DNA of 64,000 nt from CBDBIK01 sp965206145 (lineage in GTDB: Bacteria; Pseudomonadota; Alphaproteobacteria; TMED109): assembly GCA_965206145.1 (NCBI GenBank), contig CBDBIK010000006.1, positions 62,001 to 126,000 of the forward strand, read 5' to 3'. The position numbers and the translations under genes were made by a program. This document shows, in pieces, positions 34,375-43,266 of this stretch (the first letter of the stretch is position 1; each line of letters opens with the position of its first letter). The notes beneath the pieces were generated by a model. It saw only the letters and a list, made by a program, of their open reading frames with translations. It was not told the origin of the DNA and did no database searches.

Positions 34375-35772
34375 ATGCTCGAAACTCTGCCCTCCGCCGA
34401 AACCACGCGGACAGATCTCGGCATCTCGTACGGACTAAGCGACGAACAGATCGCGGAATTCGTCTCCTGGCTTGCAAGCGAGGAGGCGGAAGATGCCCGC
34501 CCTGCCCTTGATGCCCTGCACCCGGCTGACCTTGCTGACCTTGTCGAGGTTCTGTCTTCCGATCACCGACTTGTCCTGTTCACTCTCTATGGCGAGTCCA
34601 TTCCCGCCGAAATGCTTGCTTCGCTGTCGCCACGGCTACTTGATGACGTGGCGGAGATCCTTTCCGTGGAGGCGATGGGCGCTCTTGTTGGCAGCCTCGC
34701 CGCCGATGACGCGGTCTACGTGCTGGAGAGTCTCGGCGATGATGCGCGCAACGACATTCTCGCAGCGATGCCCTCGGCTGAGGCTGAGCTCGCTCGTCAT
34801 GCGCTCGATTTCCCTCTCAATAGCGCTGCCCGTCTCATGCAGCGGGACTACGTGGCCGTACCTTCCTACTGGACGGTCGGCCAGGCCATTGATCACCTTC
34901 GGGAATCGTTGCGAGTGCCTGATGAATTCTACGCGTTGTTTGTGGTCGGGCCACGCCACGCCCCGGTCGGGACAGTGCCGCTCCACCGCGTGATGAGGAA
35001 CCTCCGGGAGATCCGGCTCGAAGATGTCATGACGCGCAATCCCAAGGTGGTGAGCGTCGACATGAACCGTGAGGAAGTCGCCTTCTTGTTTGATCAGTAC
35101 GAACTCACCTCGGCACCGGTCGTTGATTACCAGGGCCGTCTGGTTGGCATGGTCACCGTCGATGATGTGGTCGACGTCATCCAAGAGGTGGCGGGCGAAG
35201 ACATGCTGCGTCTGGGCGGGGTCGCTGGTGAGGGAGATCTCTATACGGCGGCGTTCCAAACCGCGCGCAGCCGTTTTTCATGGCTACTGGTCAACCTCTT
35301 CACCGCTTTTCTCGCCTCGGCGGCGATCGCCGTGTTTTCCGATGCCATTGAGGAGATCGTGGCCCTTGCCGTGCTGATGCCGATCGTTGCGTCGATGGGC
35401 GGCAATGCGGGCACCCAGACGCTCACCGTGGCGGTGCGCGCGATCGCGATGCGCGAGATCACTTCGGCCAATGCATTCCGCGTGGTCGGCAAGGAGGTTC
35501 TCGTGGGTGCAAGCAACGGCGCGATTTTCGCAGCAATCACGGGAACTGCCGCCGGGTTGTGGTTTGCGAGCACCTCGCTTGGATTCGTGATCGCAGCGGC
35601 GATGGTGTTCAATCTTGTCGTGGCAGGCCTGTTCGGGGCAGTGGTGCCGATGATGCTCGCACGCATTCGCGTCGACCCGGCGATCGGGGCGGCGGTGGTG
35701 CTGACCACGGTGACTGACGTGGTGGGCTTCCTGGTGTTCCTGGGCCTTGCCCGTCTTGTGTTGCTCGGCTGA
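34375..35772 (+). CDS. mgtE: Magnesium transporter MgtE
   Basis: 465 residues. Mg2+ channel gated by cytosolic magnesium. N-terminal MgtE domain about 20-140 (LHPADLADLVEVLSSDHRLV), two CBS domains about 145-270 (RLEDVMTRNPKVVSVDMNRE and SAPVVDYQGRLVGMVTVDDV), then five membrane helices with the pore motif AVLMPIVASMGGNAGTQT. I use the ATG at 34375 because GGGAGGGAG sits just upstream; an upstream TTG at 34354 in frame has none. The small gap (12 bases) to ivd may place the two on one transcript, although the functions are unrelated. Confidence 0.95.
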   Translation: MLETLPSAETTRTDLGISYGLSDEQIAEFVSWLASEEAEDARPALDALHPADLADLVEVLSSDHRLVLFTLYGESIPAEMLASLSPRLLDDVAEILSVEAMGALVGSLAADDAVYVLESLGDDARNDILAAMPSAEAELARHALDFPLNSAARLMQRDYVAVPSYWTVGQAIDHLRESLRVPDEFYALFVVGPRHAPVGTVPLHRVMRNLREIRLEDVMTRNPKVVSVDMNREEVAFLFDQYELTSAPVVDYQGRLVGMVTVDDVVDVIQEVAGEDMLRLGGVAGEGDLYTAAFQTARSRFSWLLVNLFTAFLASAAIAVFSDAIEEIVALAVLMPIVASMGGNAGTQTLTVAVRAIAMREITSANAFRVVGKEVLVGASNGAIFAAITGTAAGLWFASTSLGFVIAAAMVFNLVVAGLFGAVVPMMLARIRVDPAIGAAVVLTTVTDVVGFLVFLGLARLVLLG

Positions 35773-35784
35773 CGGGGGGAAGAA

Positions 35785-36954
35785 TTGATACCGAATGTGT
35801 TGCCAGGTTTGCGGTTTGGCCTCGACGAAAGCATCGACATGCTTCGTAACAGCGTCGCCTCTTTTGCCGCGGCTGAAATCGCTCCCCGCGCGGCTGAGAT
35901 CGACAAAAGCAACGACTTTCCTGCCGATTTGTGGGAGAAAATGGGTGCCATGGGACTCCTCGGTGTCACCGTCGAGGAGGAATGGGGCGGAGCAGGGCTG
36001 GGTTATCTTGCCCATATCGTTGCCATGGAGGAAATCAGCCGTGCGTCCGCCTCGGTGGGACTTTCCTATGGGGCACATTCCAACCTCTGCGTGAACCAGA
36101 TTCGCTTGAACGGCACCGATGAGCAATGCAGGCGTTATCTCCCCGGGTTGATTGCGGGTACGAGCGTGGGCGCGCTCGCTATGAGCGAGCAGGGCGCGGG
36201 TTCCGATGTCGTTGGCATGCAGGCCCGCGCCGAGCGCAAGGGGGACCGTTTCATTCTCAACGGTTCGAAGATGTGGATCACCAACGGTCCCGACGCCGAC
36301 GTGGTGGTGGTGTACGCCCGTACGGGCCCGGTGGGTTCGGGAGGAATCACAGCCTTTCTCGTCGAGAGAGATTTCAAAGGATTCACCAAGGCACAAAAGC
36401 TCGACAAGCTCGGGATGCGCGGCTCCAATACGGGCGAGCTCGTGTTTCAGGATTGCGAGGTGCCTGAGGGAAATGTTCTGGGTGCTGTCGATGCTGGTGT
36501 CTCGGTGTTGATGGGCGGCCTTGATTACGAGCGTGCGGTGCTTACGGGTGGTCCCGTGGGGATCATGCGGTCTTGCTGGGACATCGTCGTGCCCTATGTG
36601 CATGAGCGGAAGCAGTTCGGAGAGCCGATCGGCACGTTCCAGCTCATGCAAGGCAAGCTCGCCGACATGTACACGACCATGAATGCCTGTACCGCCTATG
36701 CGTACGCGGTCGCGGGTGCCTGCGACCGAGGCGAGACCACCCGCAAGGATGCGGCCGGTGCCATCCTGTATGCCTCCGAGCGAGCGACATGGATGGCACT
36801 GCAGACGATCCAGGCGTTGGGTGGCAACGGCTACACCAATGAGTACCCGGCAGGTCGTTTGCTGCGCGATGCCAAGCTCTATGAAATCGGAGCGGGCACC
36901 AGCGAAATCCGCCGCATGCTGATAGGGCGCGAAGTGTTCGAGGAGAGCTCATGA
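35785..36954 (+). CDS. liuA: Isovaleryl-CoA dehydrogenase
   Basis: 389 residues, TTG start with GGGGGGA upstream. FAD enzyme of leucine breakdown oxidising isovaleryl-CoA to 3-methylcrotonyl-CoA and passing electrons to ETF. Family blocks: VAMEEISRASASVGLSYGAH, AMSEQGAGSDVVGMQ, MWITNGPDADVVVVYA and the C-terminal QALGGNGYTNEYPAGRLLRD. The glutamate of MGGLDYERAVLTGGPVGIM occupies the IVD-specific catalytic position, separating it from short-chain homologues. First gene of the liu cluster; its stop overlaps the next start (ATGA). Confidence 0.95.
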   Translation: MIPNVLPGLRFGLDESIDMLRNSVASFAAAEIAPRAAEIDKSNDFPADLWEKMGAMGLLGVTVEEEWGGAGLGYLAHIVAMEEISRASASVGLSYGAHSNLCVNQIRLNGTDEQCRRYLPGLIAGTSVGALAMSEQGAGSDVVGMQARAERKGDRFILNGSKMWITNGPDADVVVVYARTGPVGSGGITAFLVERDFKGFTKAQKLDKLGMRGSNTGELVFQDCEVPEGNVLGAVDAGVSVLMGGLDYERAVLTGGPVGIMRSCWDIVVPYVHERKQFGEPIGTFQLMQGKLADMYTTMNACTAYAYAVAGACDRGETTRKDAAGAILYASERATWMALQTIQALGGNGYTNEYPAGRLLRDAKLYEIGAGTSEIRRMLIGREVFEESS

Positions 36955-37259
36955 GGGGATTGTCTGCGGTTGTGGGCGTGGTGTTTCTCCTGCTTGCGTT
37001 CCCGTTTGGCCTGAATGCCCAGGAGATCGATCCCCGTGACGGCGCAAGCCGTGCTGGCGAGCGGGAGGTAGGGGTCCCCGAATTCCCCTATGATCCGAAA
37101 GCAAGAGGGGAGGCTCGCCGTGCCTGTGTCGTTGAGTGCATTTCTCAGCGTCGGCATTGTGAGCGATCCACTGAAACGGACGCACGCGATTGCGAGGTCG
37201 GCTTTCTTCTCTGCACACGCTCGTGCGCGGAGAGGCGGAGTGGACCCGGCGATCCCTAA
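36951..37259 (+). CDS. Small exported cysteine-rich protein of unknown function
   Basis: 102 residues. Signal peptide 1-23 (cleavage after GLNAQ or GLNA). The mature chain is charged and has six cysteines (in RRACVVEC, RRHCERS, RDCEVG, LLCTRSC), suggesting up to three disulfides or a metal site in the periplasm. I do not recognise a family. It starts inside the stop codon of isovaleryl-CoA dehydrogenase (ATGA), so it is translated with the leucine pathway although its envelope location does not fit an enzyme of that pathway. Confidence 0.75.
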   Translation: MRGLSAVVGVVFLLLAFPFGLNAQEIDPRDGASRAGEREVGVPEFPYDPKARGEARRACVVECISQRRHCERSTETDARDCEVGFLLCTRSCAERRSGPGDP

Positions 37260-37307
37260 CACGTAATCGGCGCGGTCGTTACGCGCCCCCAACAAGGAAG
37301 GAAGCTC

Positions 37308-38495
37308 ATGAAGGAAGATCCCGTAGTCATCGTCGGGATGGCGCGAACGCCGACCGGTGCATTCCAGGGAGCGCTTTCTGCTCTCGCCGCCCCCGAACTC
37401 GGAAGCAGGGCGATTGAAGCTGCGCTTGCGCGCGCGGGTGTCGAGGCTGTCGATGTCGAAGAGATCGTGATGGGCTGCGTGCTCTCTGCTGGGCAGCGCC
37501 AGGCTCCCGCCCGCCAGGCGGCCATCGGTGCCGGCATTCCGGTTGATGCAGGTGCTACCACCGTCAACAAAATGTGTGGCTCGGGCATGAAAGCGGCCAT
37601 GATCGCTCACGATTCGGTTCGCGCCGGCAGTTCCTCGATTGTCGTCGCTGGCGGGCTCGAGAGTATGAGCAACGCTCCCTATCTACTTCCGAAAGTGCGC
37701 GCAGGAATGCGCATGGGCCACGGCGAGTTGCAGGACCACATGTTCACTGACGGTCTCGAAGATGCTTACGAGCCCGGCAAGCTGATGGGGGCCTACGCCG
37801 AGGACACGGCGGAGACCTACCAGTTCACTCGTATCGAGCAGGACGAGTTCGCGATTCGCTCGCTGGAACGGGCGCGCAAGGCTAATGAGGACGGAAGTTT
37901 CATTGAAGAGATGGTTCCGGTCACGGTCAAGACCCGTAAAGGCGAGACGGAGGTGGACAAGGACGAACAGCCGTTTCTCGCCGACGTGGAGCGAATCCCC
38001 TTGCTCAAGCCTGCTTTCCGCAAGGATGGGACGGTGACGGCAGCCAACTCGAGTTCGATTTCGGACGGTGCCGCTGCACTCGTGATCATGCGCGAATCTG
38101 AGGCGGAGCAGCGAGGGCTTGCGCCGCTGGTCCGGATTCGTGCACACGCTACCCACAGCCAAGAGCCACAGTGGTTCACGACCGCACCCAAGGGAGCGAT
38201 TAAAAAGGTGCTGGAAAAAGCCGACTGGAGTGTTGACGAGGTGGATCTCTACGAAGTCAATGAGGCCTTTGCGGTGGTCACGCTGGCCGCGATGCGTGAG
38301 TTCTCTCTCCCGTCGGAGAAAGTGAACGTCCATGGCGGAGCTTGCGCCCTCGGCCATCCTGTTGGTGCTTCGGGTGCCCGAATCATGGCAACGTTGATGG
38401 CTGCGATGCGAAAGTACGACGTTGACAAGGGGGTGGCCTCGCTCTGCATAGGCGGCGGCGAGGCGACAGCGGTGGCACTGGAACGCGTGCACTAA
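37308..38495 (+). CDS. Acetyl-CoA C-acetyltransferase (acetoacetyl-CoA thiolase type)
   Basis: 395 residues. Thiolase II family: the nucleophile in VNKMCGSGMKAAMIAHD (Cys about 89), HVHGG-like NVHGGACALGHPVGASGAR with the catalytic histidine, and the second cysteine in VASLCIGGGEATAVALE. The N-terminal VIVGMARTPTGAFQGALSAL is typical. In this position it likely completes leucine catabolism by handling acetoacetyl-CoA, though the acetoacetate-activating CoA transferase is not in the window. RBS AAGGAAGGAAG precedes the ATG. Confidence 0.94.
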   Translation: MKEDPVVIVGMARTPTGAFQGALSALAAPELGSRAIEAALARAGVEAVDVEEIVMGCVLSAGQRQAPARQAAIGAGIPVDAGATTVNKMCGSGMKAAMIAHDSVRAGSSSIVVAGGLESMSNAPYLLPKVRAGMRMGHGELQDHMFTDGLEDAYEPGKLMGAYAEDTAETYQFTRIEQDEFAIRSLERARKANEDGSFIEEMVPVTVKTRKGETEVDKDEQPFLADVERIPLLKPAFRKDGTVTAANSSSISDGAAALVIMRESEAEQRGLAPLVRIRAHATHSQEPQWFTTAPKGAIKKVLEKADWSVDEVDLYEVNEAFAVVTLAAMREFSLPSEKVNVHGGACALGHPVGASGARIMATLMAAMRKYDVDKGVASLCIGGGEATAVALERVH

Positions 38496-38509
38496 GGGCG
38501 TTTCCGCTG

Positions 38510-40117
38510 ATGCCGGCGCTGACAACCCGTCTCGACACTTCCGGGCCTGAGTACCGGGAAAATCGGGCCTGCATGCGCAGGCTCGTGGATGACCTGCACG
38601 CTCGCTTCGAGCGGGTAGCGCAAGGCGGCGGTGAAAAAGCGCGCCTCCGCCACAAGGAACGAGGCAAACTCCTGCCCCGTGAGCGCATCGAGCGCCTGCT
38701 CGATCCCGGCTCCCCCTTCCTTGAGCTTTCCGCGCTCGCTGCCAGTGGCCTCTACGATGACGAGGCACCGGGAGCAGGGATCGTTACCGGCATCGGTCGG
38801 ATCGAGGGCAGACAATGCTTGGTTGTCGCCAACGACGCAACGGTCAAGGGCGGCACTTACTACCCTTCCACGGTGAAGAAACACCTGCGTGCGCAGGAAA
38901 TCGCTGCTGAGAACCGCCTACCCTGCATTTATCTTGTTGATTCAGGCGGGGCGTACCTGCCACTCCAGGATGAGGTGTTCCCTGATCGCGAACATTTCGG
39001 GCGAATTTTCTACAACCAGGCGCAGATGTCCTCGCGTGGCATCGCTCAGATCGCCATCGTCATGGGATCCTGCACTGCCGGCGGTGCCTATATTCCGGCT
39101 ATGGCCGATGAGTCCATCATCGTCGAGGGGCAGGGGACGATTTTTCTCGGCGGCCCGCCGCTCGTGGAGGCGGCGACCGGCGAGGTGGTGTCGGCCGAGG
39201 ATCTCGGCGGTGCCGACGTCCACGGGCGACGCTCTGGCGTTGTCGATCACGTCGCACGTGATGATGCGCATGCCATTGAAATCGCGCGCCGGGCCGTGGC
39301 CAACCTGGGCTCGAAGAAAGAGCAAATTCCTTCGGGGGAGGCTCCCGAGGAACCGATCTACGACCCTGAGGAACTCTATGGAATCGTTTCGAGCGATCCT
39401 CGCAAGCCTTGGGACATCCGTGAAGCGATTGCGCGGATTGTCGATGCAGGCGTTTTCGATGAATTCAAGGAACTCTACGGAGCGACGTTGGTCTGCGGAT
39501 TCGCACGTATATGGGGGAAGGAAGTAGGAATCCTTGGGAATAACGGTGTCCTCTTCTCCGAATCCTCTCTCAAGGGGGCACATTTCATCCAGCTTTGTGA
39601 GCACCGGGGGATTCCGCTCGTCTTCCTGCAGAACATCACCGGCTTCATGGTGGGCGAGGCCTACGAGGCAGGTGGGATCGCCAAGGATGGTGCAAAGCTC
39701 GTAACTGCCGTGGCAGGGGCGAGCGTGCCTAAGGTCACGATCATCGTTGGCGGGTCCTTCGGGGCAGGAAATTACGGTATGTGCGGCCGTGCCTACAGTC
39801 CGAGATTCCTCTGGACTTGGCCCAACGCACGCATCTCCGTCATGGGTGGAGAGCAAGCGGCGCATGTTCTTTCGGTAGTTCGCAACCATGCCATGGAAGG
39901 TCGCGGGGAGAAATGGGGGAAGGCTGACCGGGAGAAGTTCATGAAGGGGATCCGAGAGCAGTACGAGCACCAGGGAAGTCCTTGGTACGCGACTGCCAGG
40001 ATCTGGGATGATGGCGTGATCGACCCCGCCTCGACCCGAAGAGTGCTGGGACTTTCGCTTGCCGCCGCACACCACCAGCCGGAGAAAGATTCACGGTTCG
40101 GCATTTTCAGGATGTGA
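38510..40117 (+). CDS. liuB: Methylcrotonyl-CoA carboxylase beta (carboxyltransferase) subunit
   Basis: 535 residues. Transfers CO2 from biotin to 3-methylcrotonyl-CoA. Acetyl-CoA carboxylase-type carboxyltransferase fold: RHKERGKLLPRERIERLLDP near residue 45, AYIPAMADESIIVEGQGTIF, GGPPLVEAATGEVVSAEDLG with the GG oxyanion hole, NITGFMVGEAYEAGGIAKDG and the C-terminal SVMGGEQAAHVLSVV. Assignment to MCC rather than propionyl-CoA carboxylase rests on the liu gene order. Confidence 0.95.
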   Translation: MPALTTRLDTSGPEYRENRACMRRLVDDLHARFERVAQGGGEKARLRHKERGKLLPRERIERLLDPGSPFLELSALAASGLYDDEAPGAGIVTGIGRIEGRQCLVVANDATVKGGTYYPSTVKKHLRAQEIAAENRLPCIYLVDSGGAYLPLQDEVFPDREHFGRIFYNQAQMSSRGIAQIAIVMGSCTAGGAYIPAMADESIIVEGQGTIFLGGPPLVEAATGEVVSAEDLGGADVHGRRSGVVDHVARDDAHAIEIARRAVANLGSKKEQIPSGEAPEEPIYDPEELYGIVSSDPRKPWDIREAIARIVDAGVFDEFKELYGATLVCGFARIWGKEVGILGNNGVLFSESSLKGAHFIQLCEHRGIPLVFLQNITGFMVGEAYEAGGIAKDGAKLVTAVAGASVPKVTIIVGGSFGAGNYGMCGRAYSPRFLWTWPNARISVMGGEQAAHVLSVVRNHAMEGRGEKWGKADREKFMKGIREQYEHQGSPWYATARIWDDGVIDPASTRRVLGLSLAAAHHQPEKDSRFGIFRM

Positions 40118-40121
40118 CCCG

Positions 40122-40904
40122 GTGAGTGGAAACCCCATTGTCAGCAGCGTCGATGAGCGCGGCATCGCCCGGATCGAGATCGCGCGCGAAGAAGCCCGCA
40201 ATGCCATGGACGAAGCGACCATCGGCGGTCTTTCCGATGTTTTTGTGAGGTTTGCCGGGAGCGAAGGCGTGCGCGCTCTCGTTCTGTCGGGACGCGGAAG
40301 TGCTTTTTCGGCCGGTGCCGACATTGGCTGGATGCGTCGAAGTGCAGAATACTCCGAGGAGGAGAATGCACGCGATGCAACCCGGTTCACGACAATGTTC
40401 GAGAACCTTTATTCCTTCCCCCGGCCGACGATTGCGTTGATCCAGGGGCCGGCGTACGGCGGCGCGGTGGGGCTTGCTGCGGCCGTTGATATCGCTATCG
40501 CGTCACGCTCGGCACGATTTGCGCTGTCCGAAGTCCGGCTCGGCCTGGAGCCGGCGATGATCGCTCCTTACGTAGTTTCGGCAATGGGGCGTCGCCAGTT
40601 TCTCCGTCTTTCGCTTACGGGGGAGGTGTTCAATGCTGAACAAGCTCGGATGCTGGGACTTGTGCACGAGGTAGTGGACGACGGACGTCTTGCCGAGACG
40701 GCGGACAAGGTGCTTGCCGACATCCTCGCAGGTGCTCCGCAAGCGCAAACCGGGATCAAAGAATTGGCGGAGTTGGTCTCCTCTTCGACAATCCCGGGTT
40801 CGGAGAGAGCACGGAGAACGGCAGCTCGGCGAGCTGGTGCGGAAGGACGCGAGGGGCTTTCCGCCTTTCTTGAGAAGCGGCGAACGGACTGGAATCCGGG
40901 TTGA
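40122..40904 (+). CDS. liuC: Methylglutaconyl-CoA hydratase (enoyl-CoA hydratase family)
   Basis: 260 residues, GTG start 4 bases after liuB stops. Crotonase fold: VLSGRGSAFSAGADIGWMRR, PTIALIQGPAYGGAVGLAAA with the oxyanion hole, and FALSEVRLGLEPAMIAPYVV; the AMIAPYV block is typical of LiuC rather than fatty-acid hydratases. Converts 3-methylglutaconyl-CoA to HMG-CoA. An in-frame extension upstream into liuB is not used because the extra residues do not match the family. Confidence 0.92.
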   Translation: MSGNPIVSSVDERGIARIEIAREEARNAMDEATIGGLSDVFVRFAGSEGVRALVLSGRGSAFSAGADIGWMRRSAEYSEEENARDATRFTTMFENLYSFPRPTIALIQGPAYGGAVGLAAAVDIAIASRSARFALSEVRLGLEPAMIAPYVVSAMGRRQFLRLSLTGEVFNAEQARMLGLVHEVVDDGRLAETADKVLADILAGAPQAQTGIKELAELVSSSTIPGSERARRTAARRAGAEGREGLSAFLEKRRTDWNPG

Positions 40905-40908
40905 CGGC

Positions 40909-42873
40909 ATGTTCTCCCGAGTACTGATCGCCAACCGGGGCGAGGTGGCGGTACGCATCATGCGTACTTGCCAGCGCCTCGGGATCGAAACGGTGGCGGT
41001 GTATTCTTGGGAAGACCGGAACGCGTTGCACGTGCGCACGGCCGATCGAGCGGTTGCCATCGGCCCCGCAACACCTGCCGAGAGCTACCTCAACGGTGCA
41101 CGGATCGTCGAGGCGGCAAAGGCCGAGCGAGCCGACGCCGTTCATCCCGGCTATGGCTTCCTCTCCGAGAATGCGGACTTCGCGCATTTGTGTAAGGAAG
41201 CCGGGCTCGCCTGGGTCGGTCCTGCTCCCGAAACCATTGCTCTGATGGCGGACAAGGCCCGTGCCCGCGAGCGCATGGAGGCGGCAGGAGTGCCGGTTCT
41301 ACCCGGCTTCGATGCCGAAGGACTCTCCCCGCAGGAGATCGAGCATGCTGCTCGTGGTGTGAGCTACCCACTTCTTGTCAAGGCAACGGCTGGTGGCGGT
41401 GGACGTGGCATGCGCCGGGTTGGTCGGGAAGAGGAGCTTACTGAAGCGATGGCCGCAGCGGGCCGTGAGGCCGGGGCAGCGTTCGGGGACGACCGTGTTC
41501 TCGTCGAGCGCCTTGTCGATCGTGCGCGTCACGTCGAGGTGCAGGTACTTGCCGACGCGAAAAGACACGTCCTGCACCTGTTCGAGCGTGATTGCTCGAT
41601 TCAGCGACGTCATCAGAAAGTGATCGAGGAGTCTCCTGCACCCGGCCTGGACGAGAAGAAGAGAAACACCATGACCGCGACTGCCTGCCGGGTCGCCGAG
41701 GCCGTCGATTATCTCGGTGCCGGTACGGTGGAATTTCTTCTTGCTCCCGATGGGGGGTTCTTCTTTATTGAGATGAACACCCGCCTCCAGGTCGAGCATC
41801 CGGTAACGGAACTGCTGACGGGGATCGACATCGTCGAATGGCAGCTTCGAATCGCCGCGGGCGAGCCATTGGGTTTCACTCAAGACGACATCCGTATGCA
41901 GGGACACGCGATCGAAGCACGAGTGTGCGCAGAAGAGCCTGAACGAGATTTTCGGCCATCTCCGGGAGAAGTGCTGCATGCGGATTGGCCCGGGAATGCG
42001 CGTGTTGATGCCGGCTTTGAGACAGGCGATCGGGTGAGTGCGCACTACGATTCGTTGCTTGCCAAGGTGATCGCTCACGCCGGCACCCGTGCTGGTGCCC
42101 GAAAGAAGCTTCGTGACGCTCTCGGGGAGACCCGGATCGCTGGACCTTCGACGAATCTCCGTTTTCTGGAGAATTGTCTTGATGATCCAGCGTTCGAGAC
42201 CGGTGGCGTGGACACCGGATTCGTGCCACCGCGGATCAAATCTCTCACCGAAGTACCGCTTCCGAGCGATGCAGTGCTGGGGCTTTCCGGTCTTGCGATT
42301 TTGCTTGCGGAAACCGCGGAGAACGTTTCGGATCCTTGGGCCCTAGGCGATGGATGGCGTTTCTCAGGATCGTCCCGGCGGACCTTTGTTTTCGAGAGGG
42401 CAGGGGAGGAGACGGAGGTTTCATTGATGCATGAGGGAGGGGGACGGTATTCCCTGCAGGTCGGCGAAACGGTTTTCTCGGTTCAGGGCCGGATCGGTCG
42501 GGATGGGATTCTTGACGCCGAGATCGACGGAAAGCGAAAGCAGGTCCGCATTCTGGCGAAGGAAGATGAAGTCCAGGTGCTGGAGTGCGGCGGGCATTGG
42601 CGTTTTCCGCGACTTGACCGGACAGCAAGAGCGGGTACCGGTCAAACGGGAGGAGGGCTTGCAGCCACAATGCCCGGGCGGGTGGTTTCGATTGAGGTAT
42701 CTGCCGGTGATCGGGTGAGTCGCGGTGCCATGCTTGCTGTGGTCGAGGCGATGAAGATCGAGCAGAGGATCGAAGCGCCTCAGGATGGGGTTGTGACGCA
42801 GATCCTCGTCGAAACAGGCATGTGGCTGGATGAGGGTGCGCCGTTGGTGGAGTTCAAGGCGGACTCTGTGTGA
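40909..42873 (+). CDS. liuD: Methylcrotonyl-CoA carboxylase alpha (biotin carboxylase + biotin carrier)
   Basis: 654 residues from the ATG at 40909 (MFSRVLIANRGEVAVRIMRT). Biotin carboxylase domain 1-450: ADAVHPGYGFLSENADFAHL, VKATAGGGGRGMRRVGREEE (ATP-binding glycine loop), FIEMNTRLQVEHPVTELLTG. The C-terminal biotinyl domain at about 580-654 ends with the biotin attachment site VVEAMKIEQRIEAPQDG (the Lys after AM). Stop of liuC lies 4 bases upstream. Frame extension upstream overlaps liuC and was rejected. Confidence 0.95.
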   Translation: MFSRVLIANRGEVAVRIMRTCQRLGIETVAVYSWEDRNALHVRTADRAVAIGPATPAESYLNGARIVEAAKAERADAVHPGYGFLSENADFAHLCKEAGLAWVGPAPETIALMADKARARERMEAAGVPVLPGFDAEGLSPQEIEHAARGVSYPLLVKATAGGGGRGMRRVGREEELTEAMAAAGREAGAAFGDDRVLVERLVDRARHVEVQVLADAKRHVLHLFERDCSIQRRHQKVIEESPAPGLDEKKRNTMTATACRVAEAVDYLGAGTVEFLLAPDGGFFFIEMNTRLQVEHPVTELLTGIDIVEWQLRIAAGEPLGFTQDDIRMQGHAIEARVCAEEPERDFRPSPGEVLHADWPGNARVDAGFETGDRVSAHYDSLLAKVIAHAGTRAGARKKLRDALGETRIAGPSTNLRFLENCLDDPAFETGGVDTGFVPPRIKSLTEVPLPSDAVLGLSGLAILLAETAENVSDPWALGDGWRFSGSSRRTFVFERAGEETEVSLMHEGGGRYSLQVGETVFSVQGRIGRDGILDAEIDGKRKQVRILAKEDEVQVLECGGHWRFPRLDRTARAGTGQTGGGLAATMPGRVVSIEVSAGDRVSRGAMLAVVEAMKIEQRIEAPQDGVVTQILVETGMWLDEGAPLVEFKADSV

Positions 42874-43252
42874 ACTGATTGCGGCTGCCGAGAAAGATGG
42901 CTACTCACTGAATCTGACGTAAAACTCCTTTCAGAACGCCGCGAATTTCGACATTCGGCGAGGACTTTGAGTTCCGGGTAGTTGATTCTCCAAGTGTGGT
43001 CGAGGATGCTCAGTTCGCCAGCCTTGCCGATGTTTCTATTTTGGCGGTTTTCAGTCGGTTCCTCTCTGTGAGGAGGTTTGATGATCTACGTAGATGTATT
43101 CGGTCGTGAACTTTCTCCTGGTTCGTTCACCCGTCGAAATTTTGCACATGGCGCTATGAATTCGGTTTGGTCCTGCAAGGTTTCCGATGTTTCGGTGCAG
43201 GAGGTGGGGATGGTAGATTTTCTGCTCGGAGCAGAGAAATTTCTGAGATTTC
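42874..43252. other. Spacer between liuD and liuE
   Basis: 379 bases, unusual inside an otherwise tightly packed leucine cluster. It holds one small frame with a perfect ribosome-binding site (listed next) and lower coding quality elsewhere. I see no clear terminator or promoter; a CCTC/GAGG short stem around 43061-43074 is too weak to call. Confidence 0.4.
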
Positions 43253-43266
43253 ATGTCGTTTCCTGA
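43081..43266 (+). CDS. Possible 61-residue hypothetical protein
   Basis: ATG at 43081 stands 4 bases after a perfect AGGAGG. The 61 codons show no signal peptide or domain that I recognise, and the end overlaps the start of the HMG-CoA lyase gene by 14 bases. The strong ribosome-binding site and its position in an otherwise unexplained gap are the only support; it may instead act as a leader that couples translation to liuE. Confidence 0.3.
   Translation: MIYVDVFGRELSPGSFTRRNFAHGAMNSVWSCKVSDVSVQEVGMVDFLLGAEKFLRFHVVS

Noticed and set aside
35284..36651. 455-codon minus frame opposite mgtE and isovaleryl-CoA dehydrogenase
   Set aside because: It spans two real plus-strand genes and has no family features; typical antisense open frame of G+C-rich coding DNA.
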